DNA from: Mycolicibacterium komossense
GTDB taxonomy: Bacteria; Actinomycetota; Actinomycetes; Mycobacteriales; Mycobacteriaceae
Reading direction: 5' to 3'
DNA length: 64,000 nucleotides
Assembly: GCF_025822605.1 (NCBI RefSeq)
Contig: NZ_JACKTY010000031.1
Location: 82,476 to 146,475, forward strand
Shown: in pieces, positions 52,281 through 61,128 of the stretch
How the letters are laid out: each line of letters starts with the position of its first letter
Position numbering within the stretch: position 1 is the first letter of the stretch
Program-made: the position numbers and the translations under genes
The notes under the pieces: model-generated
Database searches by the model: none
What the model saw: only the letters and a program-made list of their open reading frames with translations
Told to the model about the DNA's origin: nothing

Positions 52281-53242
52281 TTCCAGGCACGGCGGGAACG
52301 CGCCGCCCAGTACTCGTCGGGCTCCTCGGCACGACCGGTGAGATCGGCCAGCTGGGCGGGCGTCAGCTCCAGCGCAACGCCTGCGACGTGCGATCGGACC
52401 TGGTCAGCGGTGGCTGCACCCGACAAGACCCTGGTCGCCCACGGCTGGTGCGCCGCGGCGGCGATCGCCAGCTGGTCGACGCCGACGCCCAGATCGGCTG
52501 CGGTGCGCACCGCGTTGTGCAGACCCGGGGCGGGATCCTGCGCTGCGGGTGCGAGCCGACCGTTGGCGAAGCACTCCTTCAGGATCACCGTCACCCCGGC
52601 CGCGTGGGCCTCCGCCAGCGCCGGCGCCGCCGAGGTCTCCAGCAGGTTCCACGTCGACTGCACCGAGTCGAACAACGGCGCCCCGTCGACCCGCAGGGTC
52701 AGGGCGGCGCGGATTGTCGCCGCCTGCCGCGGGCCGGAGGTGGAGAAACCCACGGCGAGGCCGCTACTCCGCAGATCCGCCAGTGCCCGCTGCAGTCGCT
52801 CGTCGCGCAGCAATGGGCTGTCCTCCGTCACGGAGTGCACCTGGTAGAGGCTGAGCCGACCGCCCAGTAGCGTCTGGCTCTCGTGCCACTGCTGCTCGAA
52901 TGCCTCGAGCGTGTGCTCCTTGACCTCGTGCACATCGACGTCGAGCCGCCAGTCGCCGACGTACCGGTAACCCCATTTCGACGCCACCACAACATCCGTC
53001 GCCTCGGGCCGCACCCGCAACCAGTCGGCGAGAAACTCCTCGGCCAGACCATATGACCTCGCCGTGTCGATGTATCGAATTCCGTTGTCGTAGGCGGTAT
53101 TGAGGATATCGAGGGTGCGGGCGCGCATCTCCGATACCGAGCGGGCACCGCCGAGGTCCGCGTCCCGGCCGCCGGTCAGGTACGCCGGGCGGCCCACCGC
53201 GGCGAGACCGAGACCGAGTTTGTCCGCTGGGCTCAGCGACAT
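52277..53242 (-). CDS. Aldo/keto reductase
   Basis: 321 residues from ATG 53242, behind AGGCGAT. A long in-frame extension upstream runs antisense through the lipase gene and is not used. The catalytic tetrad appears as D and Y in YIDTARSYGLAEEF, K in VVASKWGY and H in YQVHSV. This is a TIM-barrel NADP(H)-dependent reductase, close to the bacterial AKR group with D-threo-aldose-1-dehydrogenase-like members. The substrate is unknown. Confidence 0.88.
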   Translation of the reverse strand: MSLSPADKLGLGLAAVGRPAYLTGGRDADLGGARSVSEMRARTLDILNTAYDNGIRYIDTARSYGLAEEFLADWLRVRPEATDVVVASKWGYRYVGDWRLDVDVHEVKEHTLEAFEQQWHESQTLLGGRLSLYQVHSVTEDSPLLRDERLQRALADLRSSGLAVGFSTSGPRQAATIRAALTLRVDGAPLFDSVQSTWNLLETSAAPALAEAHAAGVTVILKECFANGRLAPAAQDPAPGLHNAVRTAADLGVGVDQLAIAAAAHQPWATRVLSGAATADQVRSHVAGVALELTPAQLADLTGRAEEPDEYWAARSRRAWN

Positions 53243-53309
53243 ATCGCCTCCTTCGCCGGTTGTCTCCGACACTGTAAGCGCGGTCGTGGGCTGCCCTCGT
53301 CCGGAGCCG

Positions 53310-54578
53310 TCAACAGTTGTCCGGTGCGGGTGCCCCGGCGAACCGGTCCGCGACCCACTTCGAGAGCACGGCGCCGGGATCGAGCTCGTGCCCCTGCCCG
53401 TCGACCCGCTGCCGCTGCACCGTGTCGCCCAGCGCGCAGCCCTTGCGGATCGCCACCTCGGTCCATTCCGGTGCCACGGTCTGGTCGGCACCTCCATAGA
53501 CCGCCAGCACCGGAACACCGGTGGGCTGCTGCGGTAACGCGTAGTCAGCCAGTCTGTGCGCGAGCCGCTCGGCGGCCTCCGGGGACGACGGCTTGGCGTC
53601 CGCGCCCGTCAGCGTCGCCTGGAGTTGGGCCTTGCGGTCCTGCGCCTGCGGCGCGCAGGAGATGAGGACTTCCCGTTGATCCAGCAGCGACCCGTGCAGG
53701 TAGTCCCCGAATTTCAGGGACGGGTCGACCGCCGCCAGCCCGGTGATCACGTACGGGTACACCGAGAGGTCATCGCGCGACAGGGTGCCGTCCTGGGCCT
53801 GTCGCACCACATCACTGACGTCCAAGGCGGGCACGATCGCCGCGGCGCCGAGCAAGTCCAGCCCCTGTCCGTAGGCTGCGTTGTATTCTGCTGTCGCCCA
53901 GGCAGTCTGACCGCCTTGGGAGCCGCCAACCGCCACCCAGCGGTCAGACAGTTGCGGCACCACCGAGCGGGCCGCCCGCACTGCGTCGATCAGGTTGAAC
54001 GCGGCGGACTTCGGTTCCAGATAGGCGTGCGGGGTGTCGGCGATGGTCATCGGTCCACCGCGCAGCCCGGCATAGTCGGTGAAGGCCACCGCGTAGCCCT
54101 GCGACAGTTGACCGGCCACTGCTTCGATATCACCGAATAGGCGGGCATCCCCGGTCGGTCCGCAGTCACTCGTCACGCCGACGGTCCCGTGCGCCCAGCC
54201 GATCACCGGCCAGCCGCCGGCAGGTGGTGCGCCCGGCGGCAGAAACACCGCACCCGACACCTGTGTCCCGGCCCCGGTGATACCCGACACCGACCGGTAG
54301 ACCATGGCTCTAGCCGAGGATCCGGCAGGAAGCGCCGTCATATCGAACGACGGGTGATCCGAGCTGCTCACCACCGTTCCCCGCGCCGCCCAGTCCGCCG
54401 AGGAGATAGTCGGCATCTGCCTCGTGTACGCGAACGCTGTTCCTGCCGAAACACTTTGATTCGACTGGCAGGACACCAGCAGTATGGAGAACAGCAGGAC
54501 CGTGAGCGAGCGGATTCTGCGTTTCCTCGGGTCGCCGGCCACGATCTGCAAGGTACCCGGATGTTGCTGATGTTTCAC
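53310..54578 (-). CDS. LIP-family lipase, lipoprotein (copy 2)
   Basis: 422 residues from ATG 54578. A basic stretch (DPRKRRIRS) and hydrophobic core (LTVLLFSILL) end in the lipobox LLVSC (Cys at 37), so it should be lipid-anchored. The secretory-lipase fold has IGWAHGTVGVTSDC, the nucleophile in VGGSQGGQTAW, an Asp in YGGADQTVAP and the His in VDGQGHELDPG. It resembles the paralogue at 35820-37013 throughout, but that copy is not lipidated. It is divergent from a flavin monooxygenase gene, with only 11-29 bp between starts. Confidence 0.87.
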   Translation of the reverse strand: MKHQQHPGTLQIVAGDPRKRRIRSLTVLLFSILLVSCQSNQSVSAGTAFAYTRQMPTISSADWAARGTVVSSSDHPSFDMTALPAGSSARAMVYRSVSGITGAGTQVSGAVFLPPGAPPAGGWPVIGWAHGTVGVTSDCGPTGDARLFGDIEAVAGQLSQGYAVAFTDYAGLRGGPMTIADTPHAYLEPKSAAFNLIDAVRAARSVVPQLSDRWVAVGGSQGGQTAWATAEYNAAYGQGLDLLGAAAIVPALDVSDVVRQAQDGTLSRDDLSVYPYVITGLAAVDPSLKFGDYLHGSLLDQREVLISCAPQAQDRKAQLQATLTGADAKPSSPEAAERLAHRLADYALPQQPTGVPVLAVYGGADQTVAPEWTEVAIRKGCALGDTVQRQRVDGQGHELDPGAVLSKWVADRFAGAPAPDNC

Positions 54579-54607
54579 ATTGCCGCGCGATGGGCAGAAT
54601 AGAACGG

Positions 54608-55831
54608 GTGAAACCCCACGCCGTCATCTCCGGCGCCGGCATCGCCGGACCCGCTGTAGCCCATCAGCTCGCCGCCAGAGGGTGGCAGACCACCGTCCTC
54701 GAACGATTTCCCCAGCGCCGCGACGAAGGTCAGAACATCGACGTGCGGGGCGCGGCGCGCGAAGTCGTCCGGCGGATGGGGATCGAAGATGACCTCCGCG
54801 CGGCGAACACCGGCGAAGTGGGGATGCGTTTCCTGCGCGAGGACGGATCGCCCGCCGCGTCGTTTCCCATCAACGCTCCTGGTGAAAGAGACGGTCCGAC
54901 AGCCGAATTCGAGGTGCTTCGCGGTGAGTTGTCCCGCATTCTGATCGAGCACTCGCACGAGCACACCGACTATCGATTCAATACCCAGATCGCCGACCTC
55001 ACCGACCACGACGACCACGTCACCGTCGCCCTGGACGACGGGACCACCATCGACGCCGACCTCGTGGTCATCGCCGAGGGATTGCGGTCCCGATCGCGCC
55101 GGTTCGTCACGTCCACCCAGGTCAACGACTTCGGCATGTACATCGCCTACGTCACCCTGCCCCGGCGTGAGAGCGACGACCAGTGGTGGAACTGGCAGCA
55201 CGTCTCCGGCTCCCGGAGCGTGCACCTGCGGCCGGATAATCTCGGCACCACCCGCGCGATGTTGACGTTCATCACCGATGTGCGCGGGCTGGAGGATCTC
55301 CAGACCGCCGATCAGCTCGCGATCACGCGGCGGACCTTCGCCGACGCCGGTGGTATCGCCCCGCGGATACTCGACGACCTCACCGAGGACGCTCCGCTGT
55401 ACTTCTCCGCCGTCGGCCAGGTCAACGCTGCGCGGTGGCGAAAGGGACGGGTGCTGTTGCTCGGCGACGCTGCCTTCTGTTCGGCCACCTTCGGCGGCAC
55501 CGGCACCAGCCTCGCTCTGATCAGCGCCTACCTGCTCGCCGGGGAGCTGTCCCGCACCGGCGATGACCACCTCGCCGGGCTCGCCCAGTACGAGCAGCGC
55601 ATCAGGTCTGTCGTCGGCAAGATACCGCCGGTACGCATGAGTGTCTTACGCCGCGCCAATCCACGCACCCCCGCCGGCATCCGGGCACTCCACGCCGGTG
55701 CGCAGGCGATCGCGAGTCCCGCGGGCCGTGCCCTGACGAAGGTGTTCGGCGATCGATTCGCCGACACCGGGCTCGACAGCATTGCGCTGCCCGACTACCC
55801 GCACTCGACCACGGAGCCCGCGCCCGCGTGA
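54608..55831 (+). CDS. FAD-dependent monooxygenase, PHBH fold (copy A)
   Basis: 407 residues from GTG 54608. ATG 54590 is also possible, but it would leave just 11 bp to the divergent lipase start. The FAD motif is ISGAGIAGPAVAHQLAARGW, the DG-type motif is VVIAEGLRSRSRRF, and the GD motif is VLLLGDAAFCSATFGGTGTS. Relatives include tetracycline- and aromatic-hydroxylating proteins using NAD(P)H and O2. The substrate is unknown. A paralogue with equivalent motifs lies at 62590-63822. Confidence 0.87.
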   Translation: MKPHAVISGAGIAGPAVAHQLAARGWQTTVLERFPQRRDEGQNIDVRGAAREVVRRMGIEDDLRAANTGEVGMRFLREDGSPAASFPINAPGERDGPTAEFEVLRGELSRILIEHSHEHTDYRFNTQIADLTDHDDHVTVALDDGTTIDADLVVIAEGLRSRSRRFVTSTQVNDFGMYIAYVTLPRRESDDQWWNWQHVSGSRSVHLRPDNLGTTRAMLTFITDVRGLEDLQTADQLAITRRTFADAGGIAPRILDDLTEDAPLYFSAVGQVNAARWRKGRVLLLGDAAFCSATFGGTGTSLALISAYLLAGELSRTGDDHLAGLAQYEQRIRSVVGKIPPVRMSVLRRANPRTPAGIRALHAGAQAIASPAGRALTKVFGDRFADTGLDSIALPDYPHSTTEPAPA

Positions 55832-55878
55832 GCTGACCGCGCCGGGAATAGCCGCGTCGCCGCCGGTGTTATGTGCGC

Positions 55879-56292
55879 GTGACCGAACTGAGCCCGACTG
55901 ACTGGGTACGCGAGCAGACCGAACGCATTTTGGAGCAAGGGACCACCGACGGGGTCGAGGTGCTGGACCGGCCGATCGTCCTGTTCACCACCACCGGCGT
56001 GAAGTCGGGTAAGAAGCGCTACGTGCCGCTGATGCGCGTGGAGTCCGACGGTAAGTACGCCATGGTCGCCTCCAAGGGCGGCGACCCCAAGCACCCGTCC
56101 TGGTATTTCAACGTCAAGGCCAACCCCGCCGTGACGGTGCAGGACGGCGACAAGACGTTCGAAGGAACCGCACGTGAGCTCTCCGGCGACGAGCGCGCGG
56201 ACTGGTGGAAACTGGCCGTCGAGGCCTACCCGCCGTACGCCGAGTACCAGACGAAGACCGACCGGTTGATCCCCGTCTTCGTCGTGGAGTAA
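55879..56292 (+). CDS. Deazaflavin (F420)-dependent nitroreductase-family protein (copy 2)
   Basis: 137 residues from GTG 55879. GTG 55873 in frame would add two. The split-barrel motifs VLFTTTGVKSGKKRYVPLMRV and YAMVASKGGDPKHPSWYFNVKANP, with EYQTKTDRLIPVFVVE at the end, match the Ddn family more fully than copy 1, with an extended N-terminus as in F420-binding quinone reductases. The last codons are duplicated in the DNA directly after the stop (15-bp period, 56281-56310). Confidence 0.88.
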   Translation: MTELSPTDWVREQTERILEQGTTDGVEVLDRPIVLFTTTGVKSGKKRYVPLMRVESDGKYAMVASKGGDPKHPSWYFNVKANPAVTVQDGDKTFEGTARELSGDERADWWKLAVEAYPPYAEYQTKTDRLIPVFVVE

Positions 56293-56367
56293 TCAGTCGT
56301 GGAGTAATCGTTCGACGTAGGCAGCGGATTGTCCGTGCCTATGCCTTATCGTGACCTTATATTTCCC

Positions 56368-56394
56368 TTACTTTTCTTAATTTCCGTGTACGGT
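56368..56394 (+). promoter_or_regulatory. Promoter-like element shared with 11550-11576
   Basis: TTACTTTTCTTAA (56368-56380), 8 nt, then TACGGT (56389-56394), ending 43 bp before the SDR ATG. Layout and bases match the element before the flavin monooxygenase at 11633, except one base in the 13-mer and the spacer. Confidence 0.55.
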
Positions 56395-56437
56395 TGCGTC
56401 TACTGCTCACCGATCTTCAGTGGCGGAAAGGACGCAC

Positions 56438-57112
56438 ATGCATCAGCAACCGGCCCGGATCGTCTTGGTAACGGGAGCGTCGCGGGGCATCGGCGCGGAC
56501 GTCGCGCAGCAGCTCGCCAGTCCCGATACCCACGTCGTCGTCAACTATCGCGAGGACGCCGTCGGCGCCGGCGAGATCGTCGGCGCCATCCGCCGGGCAG
56601 GTGGACAGGCGTCGACCCTGGCCGCCGACATCTGCGACGAATCCGACGCGGCGGCGATGATCGACGCCATCGCAGTCCGCTTCGGCCGGCTGGACGCGTT
56701 GATCTTGAATGCGTCGGGTGGCCTTGGCGCAGGTGTCGACCCTGGCTACGCCATGCGTATCAACCGCGATGCGCAGCGTCACCTGGCCCGGCTGGCCGTA
56801 CCGCTGATGCCTGCCGACGGACGCATCGTCTTCGTTACCAGCCATCAGGCGCACTTTTTCCCGAATAAGGCTGTGCCCAAGGGCTATTCGGCGGTTGCCG
56901 CGAGCAAGCGTGCCGGTGAGACCGCGCTCTACGCCATGCGCTCGGTGTTCAACCGGGCTGGCGTACATCTGACCGTGGTCTCCGGCGACCTGACCGACGG
57001 GACCATCGTGGCGGGCACCGACTTCGCCGACGCGATCGCCGACGCAGCCAACACCCCGAACGCCCGGAGCATCGTCTACGTCGGCGGCGCGAATCACCTG
57101 GCGGCCGCCTGA
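56438..57112 (+). CDS. Short-chain dehydrogenase/reductase with atypical Tyr-Lys spacing
   Basis: 224 residues from ATG 56438, with GGAAAGGA 7-8 bases before it. The nucleotide motif is TGASRGIGAD and the Ser segment is VFVTSHQ. Instead of YxxxK, the active-site region reads GYSAVAASKRAGE (Tyr-x6-Lys). This variant is seen in a group of actinobacterial SDR proteins and may still be active with a shifted helix. The protein is short and ends soon after the cofactor-loop region, lacking the usual final beta-strand lid. The substrate is unknown. It overlaps the S9 peptidase gene by 19 nt, convergent. Confidence 0.85.
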   Translation: MHQQPARIVLVTGASRGIGADVAQQLASPDTHVVVNYREDAVGAGEIVGAIRRAGGQASTLAADICDESDAAAMIDAIAVRFGRLDALILNASGGLGAGVDPGYAMRINRDAQRHLARLAVPLMPADGRIVFVTSHQAHFFPNKAVPKGYSAVAASKRAGETALYAMRSVFNRAGVHLTVVSGDLTDGTIVAGTDFADAIADAANTPNARSIVYVGGANHLAAA

Positions 57113-58974
57113 CCCAGGTGCTCTGCGAGGAATCGATCGATAGCGCGCCACAGGTCCACGACGTTCTCCGGGTTCACGAAACCGTGCCCCTCGTCGCCTT
57201 TGACCATGTACTCGACGTCGACTCCGCGGGCCCGTAGTGCCTCGACCAAATTGTCTGACTCCGCCTGCACCACGCGAACGTCGTTGGCGCCCTGGATGAC
57301 CAGCAGTGGAGTGCGGATCTGATCGACCCGAGTGATCGGTGAGCGCGCCAGCATATCGGCCAGCTGATCTGGGTCGTCGGGATCGCCGACGAAGAGGTGC
57401 CAGTTGTTGGCGAGATGCGGGCGCGCGACCTCGGGAAGGGTGCGCATGAAGTTCGCCAGGCTGGAGATGCCGACATAGTCGACGGCGGCGGCGAAGACGT
57501 CAGGGGTAAACGTGACGCCGACCAGCGCGGCATACCCGCCGTAGGAACCGCCCAGGATGGCGACCCGATCGCGATCCGCATACCCCTGGTCGACGGCCCA
57601 GTTGACCGCGTCGATCAGGTCGTCGTGCATTTTGCCGGCGAACTCACCGATCGCGGCCTTGACGAATCCCTGTCCGTAGCCGGTGGATCCGCGGAAGTTG
57701 ACCTGTAGGACAGCGTAGCCACGGTTGGCCAGGAGCTGGGTGCCGGACTGGAATCCCCAGCTGTCCCGCGCCCATGGCCCACCGTGGACCACCAGCACCA
57801 GCGGCAGCCCGCGCGGTTCGGTCCCCAGCGGCAGCGTCAGGTACGAGTGCAGGTCCAGGCCGTCGCGGGACCGGATGGTGACCGGCGTCATCGGGACCAG
57901 CGATGCGGGATCCAGGTGCGGCAGTGGGCGGAACAGCTCCCGGCTTTCACCGGTCGCGTGGTCGTAGAGGTAGGTCACTCCGGGATTCGTATCGTCGTCG
58001 AAGCTGACCACCCAGCGTCGACCGCTGTCGTCCGACGAGATCGCGGTCAGGTCGCCCCCGGACAGTTTCTCCACGCTCGCCAGCACTGTGGCGAACTGGT
58101 CGTCCACCGTCTGAATCACTTGGCGCTCACCGAGATAACGCACCGCCAACAGCTCACCGGTGCGCCTGCTGACGATGAGCGGCGACGGCAGCGTGGGAAA
58201 CACTCCGGCCCTGGGGTCGATGCTGAGGGTCGGGTGGCTGTCGACCTCGGTTTCTTCGCCGGTGGCGACGTCCAACCGCACCAGGGTGGTGTGCTCTGGG
58301 TTGCGGTTCGAGCCGAGCAGCAGCCCCTTACCGTCCGCGGTGACCGCCATCGGCCAGATGCCCAACGTGTAGTCGGCACCGTCGTACACCTTGATCGTGC
58401 GCAGCGCGCGGTCGCCGGCATCCCAGGACGACAGCTCGACGTCACCGTCGGCCGTGAGCGAGAACGCGAACAGCTCACCGCTGCGACTGGGCAACCACCC
58501 GGCGACCTTCCCGGGGTTCTCGGCAAGCAGTGTCAGTTCGCCGGTGGCGATATCGAGTTCGTAGGCGTCGGCGAGTTCGGGAGTCCGGTTGTTGATGCCC
58601 ACCATCGCCTTACCGGGACGGTCTGCCAGCAGCTCGTAGTACGCCCTGGCGCCAGGAAATGGCGTGAGGTCGACTACGGGTGCCGACGGCTCGTCCAGAT
58701 CGACCCGATAGATGTGCCAGTTCTCGTCACCGCCGGAGTCCTGGGCATAGAGCAGCCAGCGTGGATCGTCAGTCCACCGGTAGTCGGTCACGCTGCGGGT
58801 CTCGTCCGCGGTGACCCGGCGTGGTTCGTCGCCCCCGTCGACACCGTGCACCCAGACGTTGAGCCGGTTCTTCCACGGCGCGAGGTAGGCGATCCTGCTG
58901 CCGTCAGGCGAGATCGTGGCGGCAGCGCGGATCGGCGGTCTGAAGAAGTCCTCTACGGAGATGTGTGTTGCCAT
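57094..58974 (-). CDS. S9-family peptidase (prolyl oligopeptidase/acylaminoacyl-peptidase type)
   Basis: 626 residues from ATG 58974. The N-terminal half is a beta-propeller with repeated YRVDLDEP and LDIATGE blades. The C-terminal hydrolase domain has HGGPWARDSWGFQSGTQLL as oxyanion region, S477 in GGSYGGYAAL, an Asp in GANDVRV and the His in GDEGHGF. There is no signal peptide, so a cytoplasmic oligopeptidase is expected. The ATG lies on the CATG that also begins a possible plus-strand reading of the divergent MerR gene. Confidence 0.9.
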   Translation of the reverse strand: MATHISVEDFFRPPIRAAATISPDGSRIAYLAPWKNRLNVWVHGVDGGDEPRRVTADETRSVTDYRWTDDPRWLLYAQDSGGDENWHIYRVDLDEPSAPVVDLTPFPGARAYYELLADRPGKAMVGINNRTPELADAYELDIATGELTLLAENPGKVAGWLPSRSGELFAFSLTADGDVELSSWDAGDRALRTIKVYDGADYTLGIWPMAVTADGKGLLLGSNRNPEHTTLVRLDVATGEETEVDSHPTLSIDPRAGVFPTLPSPLIVSRRTGELLAVRYLGERQVIQTVDDQFATVLASVEKLSGGDLTAISSDDSGRRWVVSFDDDTNPGVTYLYDHATGESRELFRPLPHLDPASLVPMTPVTIRSRDGLDLHSYLTLPLGTEPRGLPLVLVVHGGPWARDSWGFQSGTQLLANRGYAVLQVNFRGSTGYGQGFVKAAIGEFAGKMHDDLIDAVNWAVDQGYADRDRVAILGGSYGGYAALVGVTFTPDVFAAAVDYVGISSLANFMRTLPEVARPHLANNWHLFVGDPDDPDQLADMLARSPITRVDQIRTPLLVIQGANDVRVVQAESDNLVEALRARGVDVEYMVKGDEGHGFVNPENVVDLWRAIDRFLAEHLGQAAAR

Positions 58975-59038
58975 GCCTACAGCAGACACTCGGACGCAAC
59001 GGCACAGTCAAGTCACAGGCCTCGTCCAGAATGGAGTC

Positions 59039-59767
59039 GTGGGATGGAGCACCCGGGAAATCGCCGCACTCGCAGGCACCAGCTTGCGCGCAGTGCGGCA
59101 CTACCACCACGTCGGTCTGCTGGCTGAGCCAGAACGCCGCAGCAACGGCTACAAGCAGTACGGCGTGGCGCACCTGGTCCGGCTGGTGCGGATCAAACGC
59201 CTGACGGAACTGGGCTTTTCACTTCCTCAGATCGCGGCGATGGGCGATGGCGACGACCATCCTGAGCAGGCGCTGCGAGAACTCGATACCGAGCTCGCCA
59301 CGACCATCGACCGGCTGCAGCGGGCCCGCGACGAGCTCGCCCTGATCCTGGAGCATTCGGCGCCCACCGATTTGCCCACCGCGTTCGTGCCGCAGGCGGT
59401 CGTGTCCAAACTGTCGGAGGCGGACCGCTCGCTGGTCGTTGTCCTGACCCGCGTGCTGGGGCCGCGCGGCAAACAGGTGTACGCCGACCTGCTGGAGAAC
59501 TCACCCGACGACCCGGTGGCGGCTGCCTTCGACGCGCTGGCGCCCGATGCAGACGAGTCGACGCGCCAGGACATCGCCGAACACCTGGTGCCATATATCC
59601 ACGCGCTCCGCGCCGCGAACCCCGGCCTGACCGACGCCGAAACGGACGCCCCGAACGGAGCGCTCTTCGTGCAGAAGACGGTCGGCGTTGCGGTGGCCGA
59701 GTTGTACAACGAGGCCCAACTCGACGTGCTGCGCCGAGCGGGGCGGATGCTGAGCGAGTCAGGTTGA
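59039..59767 (+). CDS. MerR-family transcriptional regulator
   Basis: 242 residues from GTG 59039, chosen because the MerR winged-helix begins right after it (WSTREIAALAGTSLRAVRHYHHVGLLAEPE). An ATG at 58973 sharing CATG with the divergent peptidase gene would add 22 residues without family support. A coiled-coil helix (LDTELATTIDRLQRARDELALILEH) follows, then a C-terminal domain of about 130 residues typical of large actinobacterial MerR proteins. No metal-binding Cys set is seen, so drugs or other organic ligands are likelier effectors. It may control the divergent peptidase gene. Confidence 0.85.
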   Translation: MGWSTREIAALAGTSLRAVRHYHHVGLLAEPERRSNGYKQYGVAHLVRLVRIKRLTELGFSLPQIAAMGDGDDHPEQALRELDTELATTIDRLQRARDELALILEHSAPTDLPTAFVPQAVVSKLSEADRSLVVVLTRVLGPRGKQVYADLLENSPDDPVAAAFDALAPDADESTRQDIAEHLVPYIHALRAANPGLTDAETDAPNGALFVQKTVGVAVAELYNEAQLDVLRRAGRMLSESG

Positions 59768-59845
59768 CCAACGCGGAGACCAGCGCACAGAAGTGGGTGT
59801 GCGAGTGCCCGGTTCAGAGCGAATTGCCCACGCGGCAGCGAATTG

Positions 59846-61036
59846 TCATGCCCACCGGCGAAGGTGCACTGCTCGTAGGACTGCGACAGCGGCGGCGGCG
59901 GCCGCGAGGACAAGCATGGGTGCGGTGTTCCCCACCACCGGTTCGATGGTCACCAGCAGGACGGGCAGCCCGAAGCCGAGGTAGGTGACGGCCCAGAAGA
60001 TACCGGTCAACGTGCCACGTCGGTCCGGTGGCGACAGCGTCTCCACGTCGAAGAGCCCTTGACGTAGGCACAAGCCGTAAGCAATGCCGAGAATCAGCGC
60101 GACGGTCAGGAACACCGCCAACGACGGCCTGTCACCCGAGGCCGCGACCACACCGAATCCGGTCGCGGCGGCGAGCGCGCCTGCACTCCCCGCCCATGCG
60201 CCCCACTCCCACCGCCTGGCAGCCATCTGCACGAGGACTCCCGACGTCAGCGTGACGGCGGCGGCCACGCCCGGGAGTAACGGTCCACTGAAGCGGTACT
60301 GCATGCGCTCGACCATCGTCACCGTCGCGGCCGTTGCGCAGGCGAACACCCACATCGCCAACGGCAGCGCCGCAGTCAGTGCCGCGACCACACCTCGGCC
60401 GTCCCGGCTATCGGAGGAGTCGTCGGCCGGCGCCGGGAGTGGGCGGGCGACCGGAGTCCGCGTCAGGAGAACACCGAATATCACCGCCAAGGCCGACACC
60501 GTGGCGGTGACAATGAACGGTACGTGGATCGGGGCGGCGGTGAACTGCGCCAGCAGTGCGGAAATGACTGGGCCACAGCCGAATCCAGCGCTCAATGACA
60601 CGCCCGCCAGCACTGAGCCCGATCCACCGCCGATATCGGCGCTCCACGCGGTTCCCGCGCTCATCGCGACGCCGACGCCGGCTCCCACGATGAGGCGACC
60701 GACGAAGATGCCGGTCTCGTCGTGCCAGCACAGCAGCACCAGATTGCCCAGGCCCGCGACGGCGGCGCCGCCGAGCAGCAGTGGCCGTCGACCCCAGCGG
60801 TCCGACAGCGTTCCACCACCGAGTAACCCCGGCAGCAGCCCAACCGCATAGATGCCGAAGGCACCGTCCAGCGCTGCTCTGCCAAGGCCTTCGGTCTGCG
60901 CCAACACCGGCAGCATCGCAGTGAAGTGGTTGGCTGCCCAGCCGGTGGCGAACAACAAAGCCAATACCGCAGGCAGGACACCGCGACCCGCTGCCGGCCA
61001 CCCACCGTGTGCACGCCCAAGACTCTCCTGTCTCAC
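59846..61036 (-). CDS. MFS exporter
   Basis: 396 residues from GTG 61036. Twelve predicted membrane segments with FATGWAANHFTAMLPVLAQ in helix 1 and LSDRWGRRPLLLGGAAVAG in loop 2-3. A short cytosolic loop (PAPADDSSDSRDGRG) separates the two halves. A small-molecule or drug exporter is most likely. The substrate is unknown. It converges on the MerR gene with 78 bp between stops and is divergent from the secreted lipase-like gene. Confidence 0.88.
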   Translation of the reverse strand: MRQESLGRAHGGWPAAGRGVLPAVLALLFATGWAANHFTAMLPVLAQTEGLGRAALDGAFGIYAVGLLPGLLGGGTLSDRWGRRPLLLGGAAVAGLGNLVLLCWHDETGIFVGRLIVGAGVGVAMSAGTAWSADIGGGSGSVLAGVSLSAGFGCGPVISALLAQFTAAPIHVPFIVTATVSALAVIFGVLLTRTPVARPLPAPADDSSDSRDGRGVVAALTAALPLAMWVFACATAATVTMVERMQYRFSGPLLPGVAAAVTLTSGVLVQMAARRWEWGAWAGSAGALAAATGFGVVAASGDRPSLAVFLTVALILGIAYGLCLRQGLFDVETLSPPDRRGTLTGIFWAVTYLGFGLPVLLVTIEPVVGNTAPMLVLAAAAAAVAVLRAVHLRRWA

Positions 61037-61128
61037 GTTCCGACTCTATCGGTGCGCCCATAACCGAGACTGACATCGCCCGATGTCATAGGCTGTCGCC
61101 ACCGCGAATGCCAAAGGGGACAACGACG

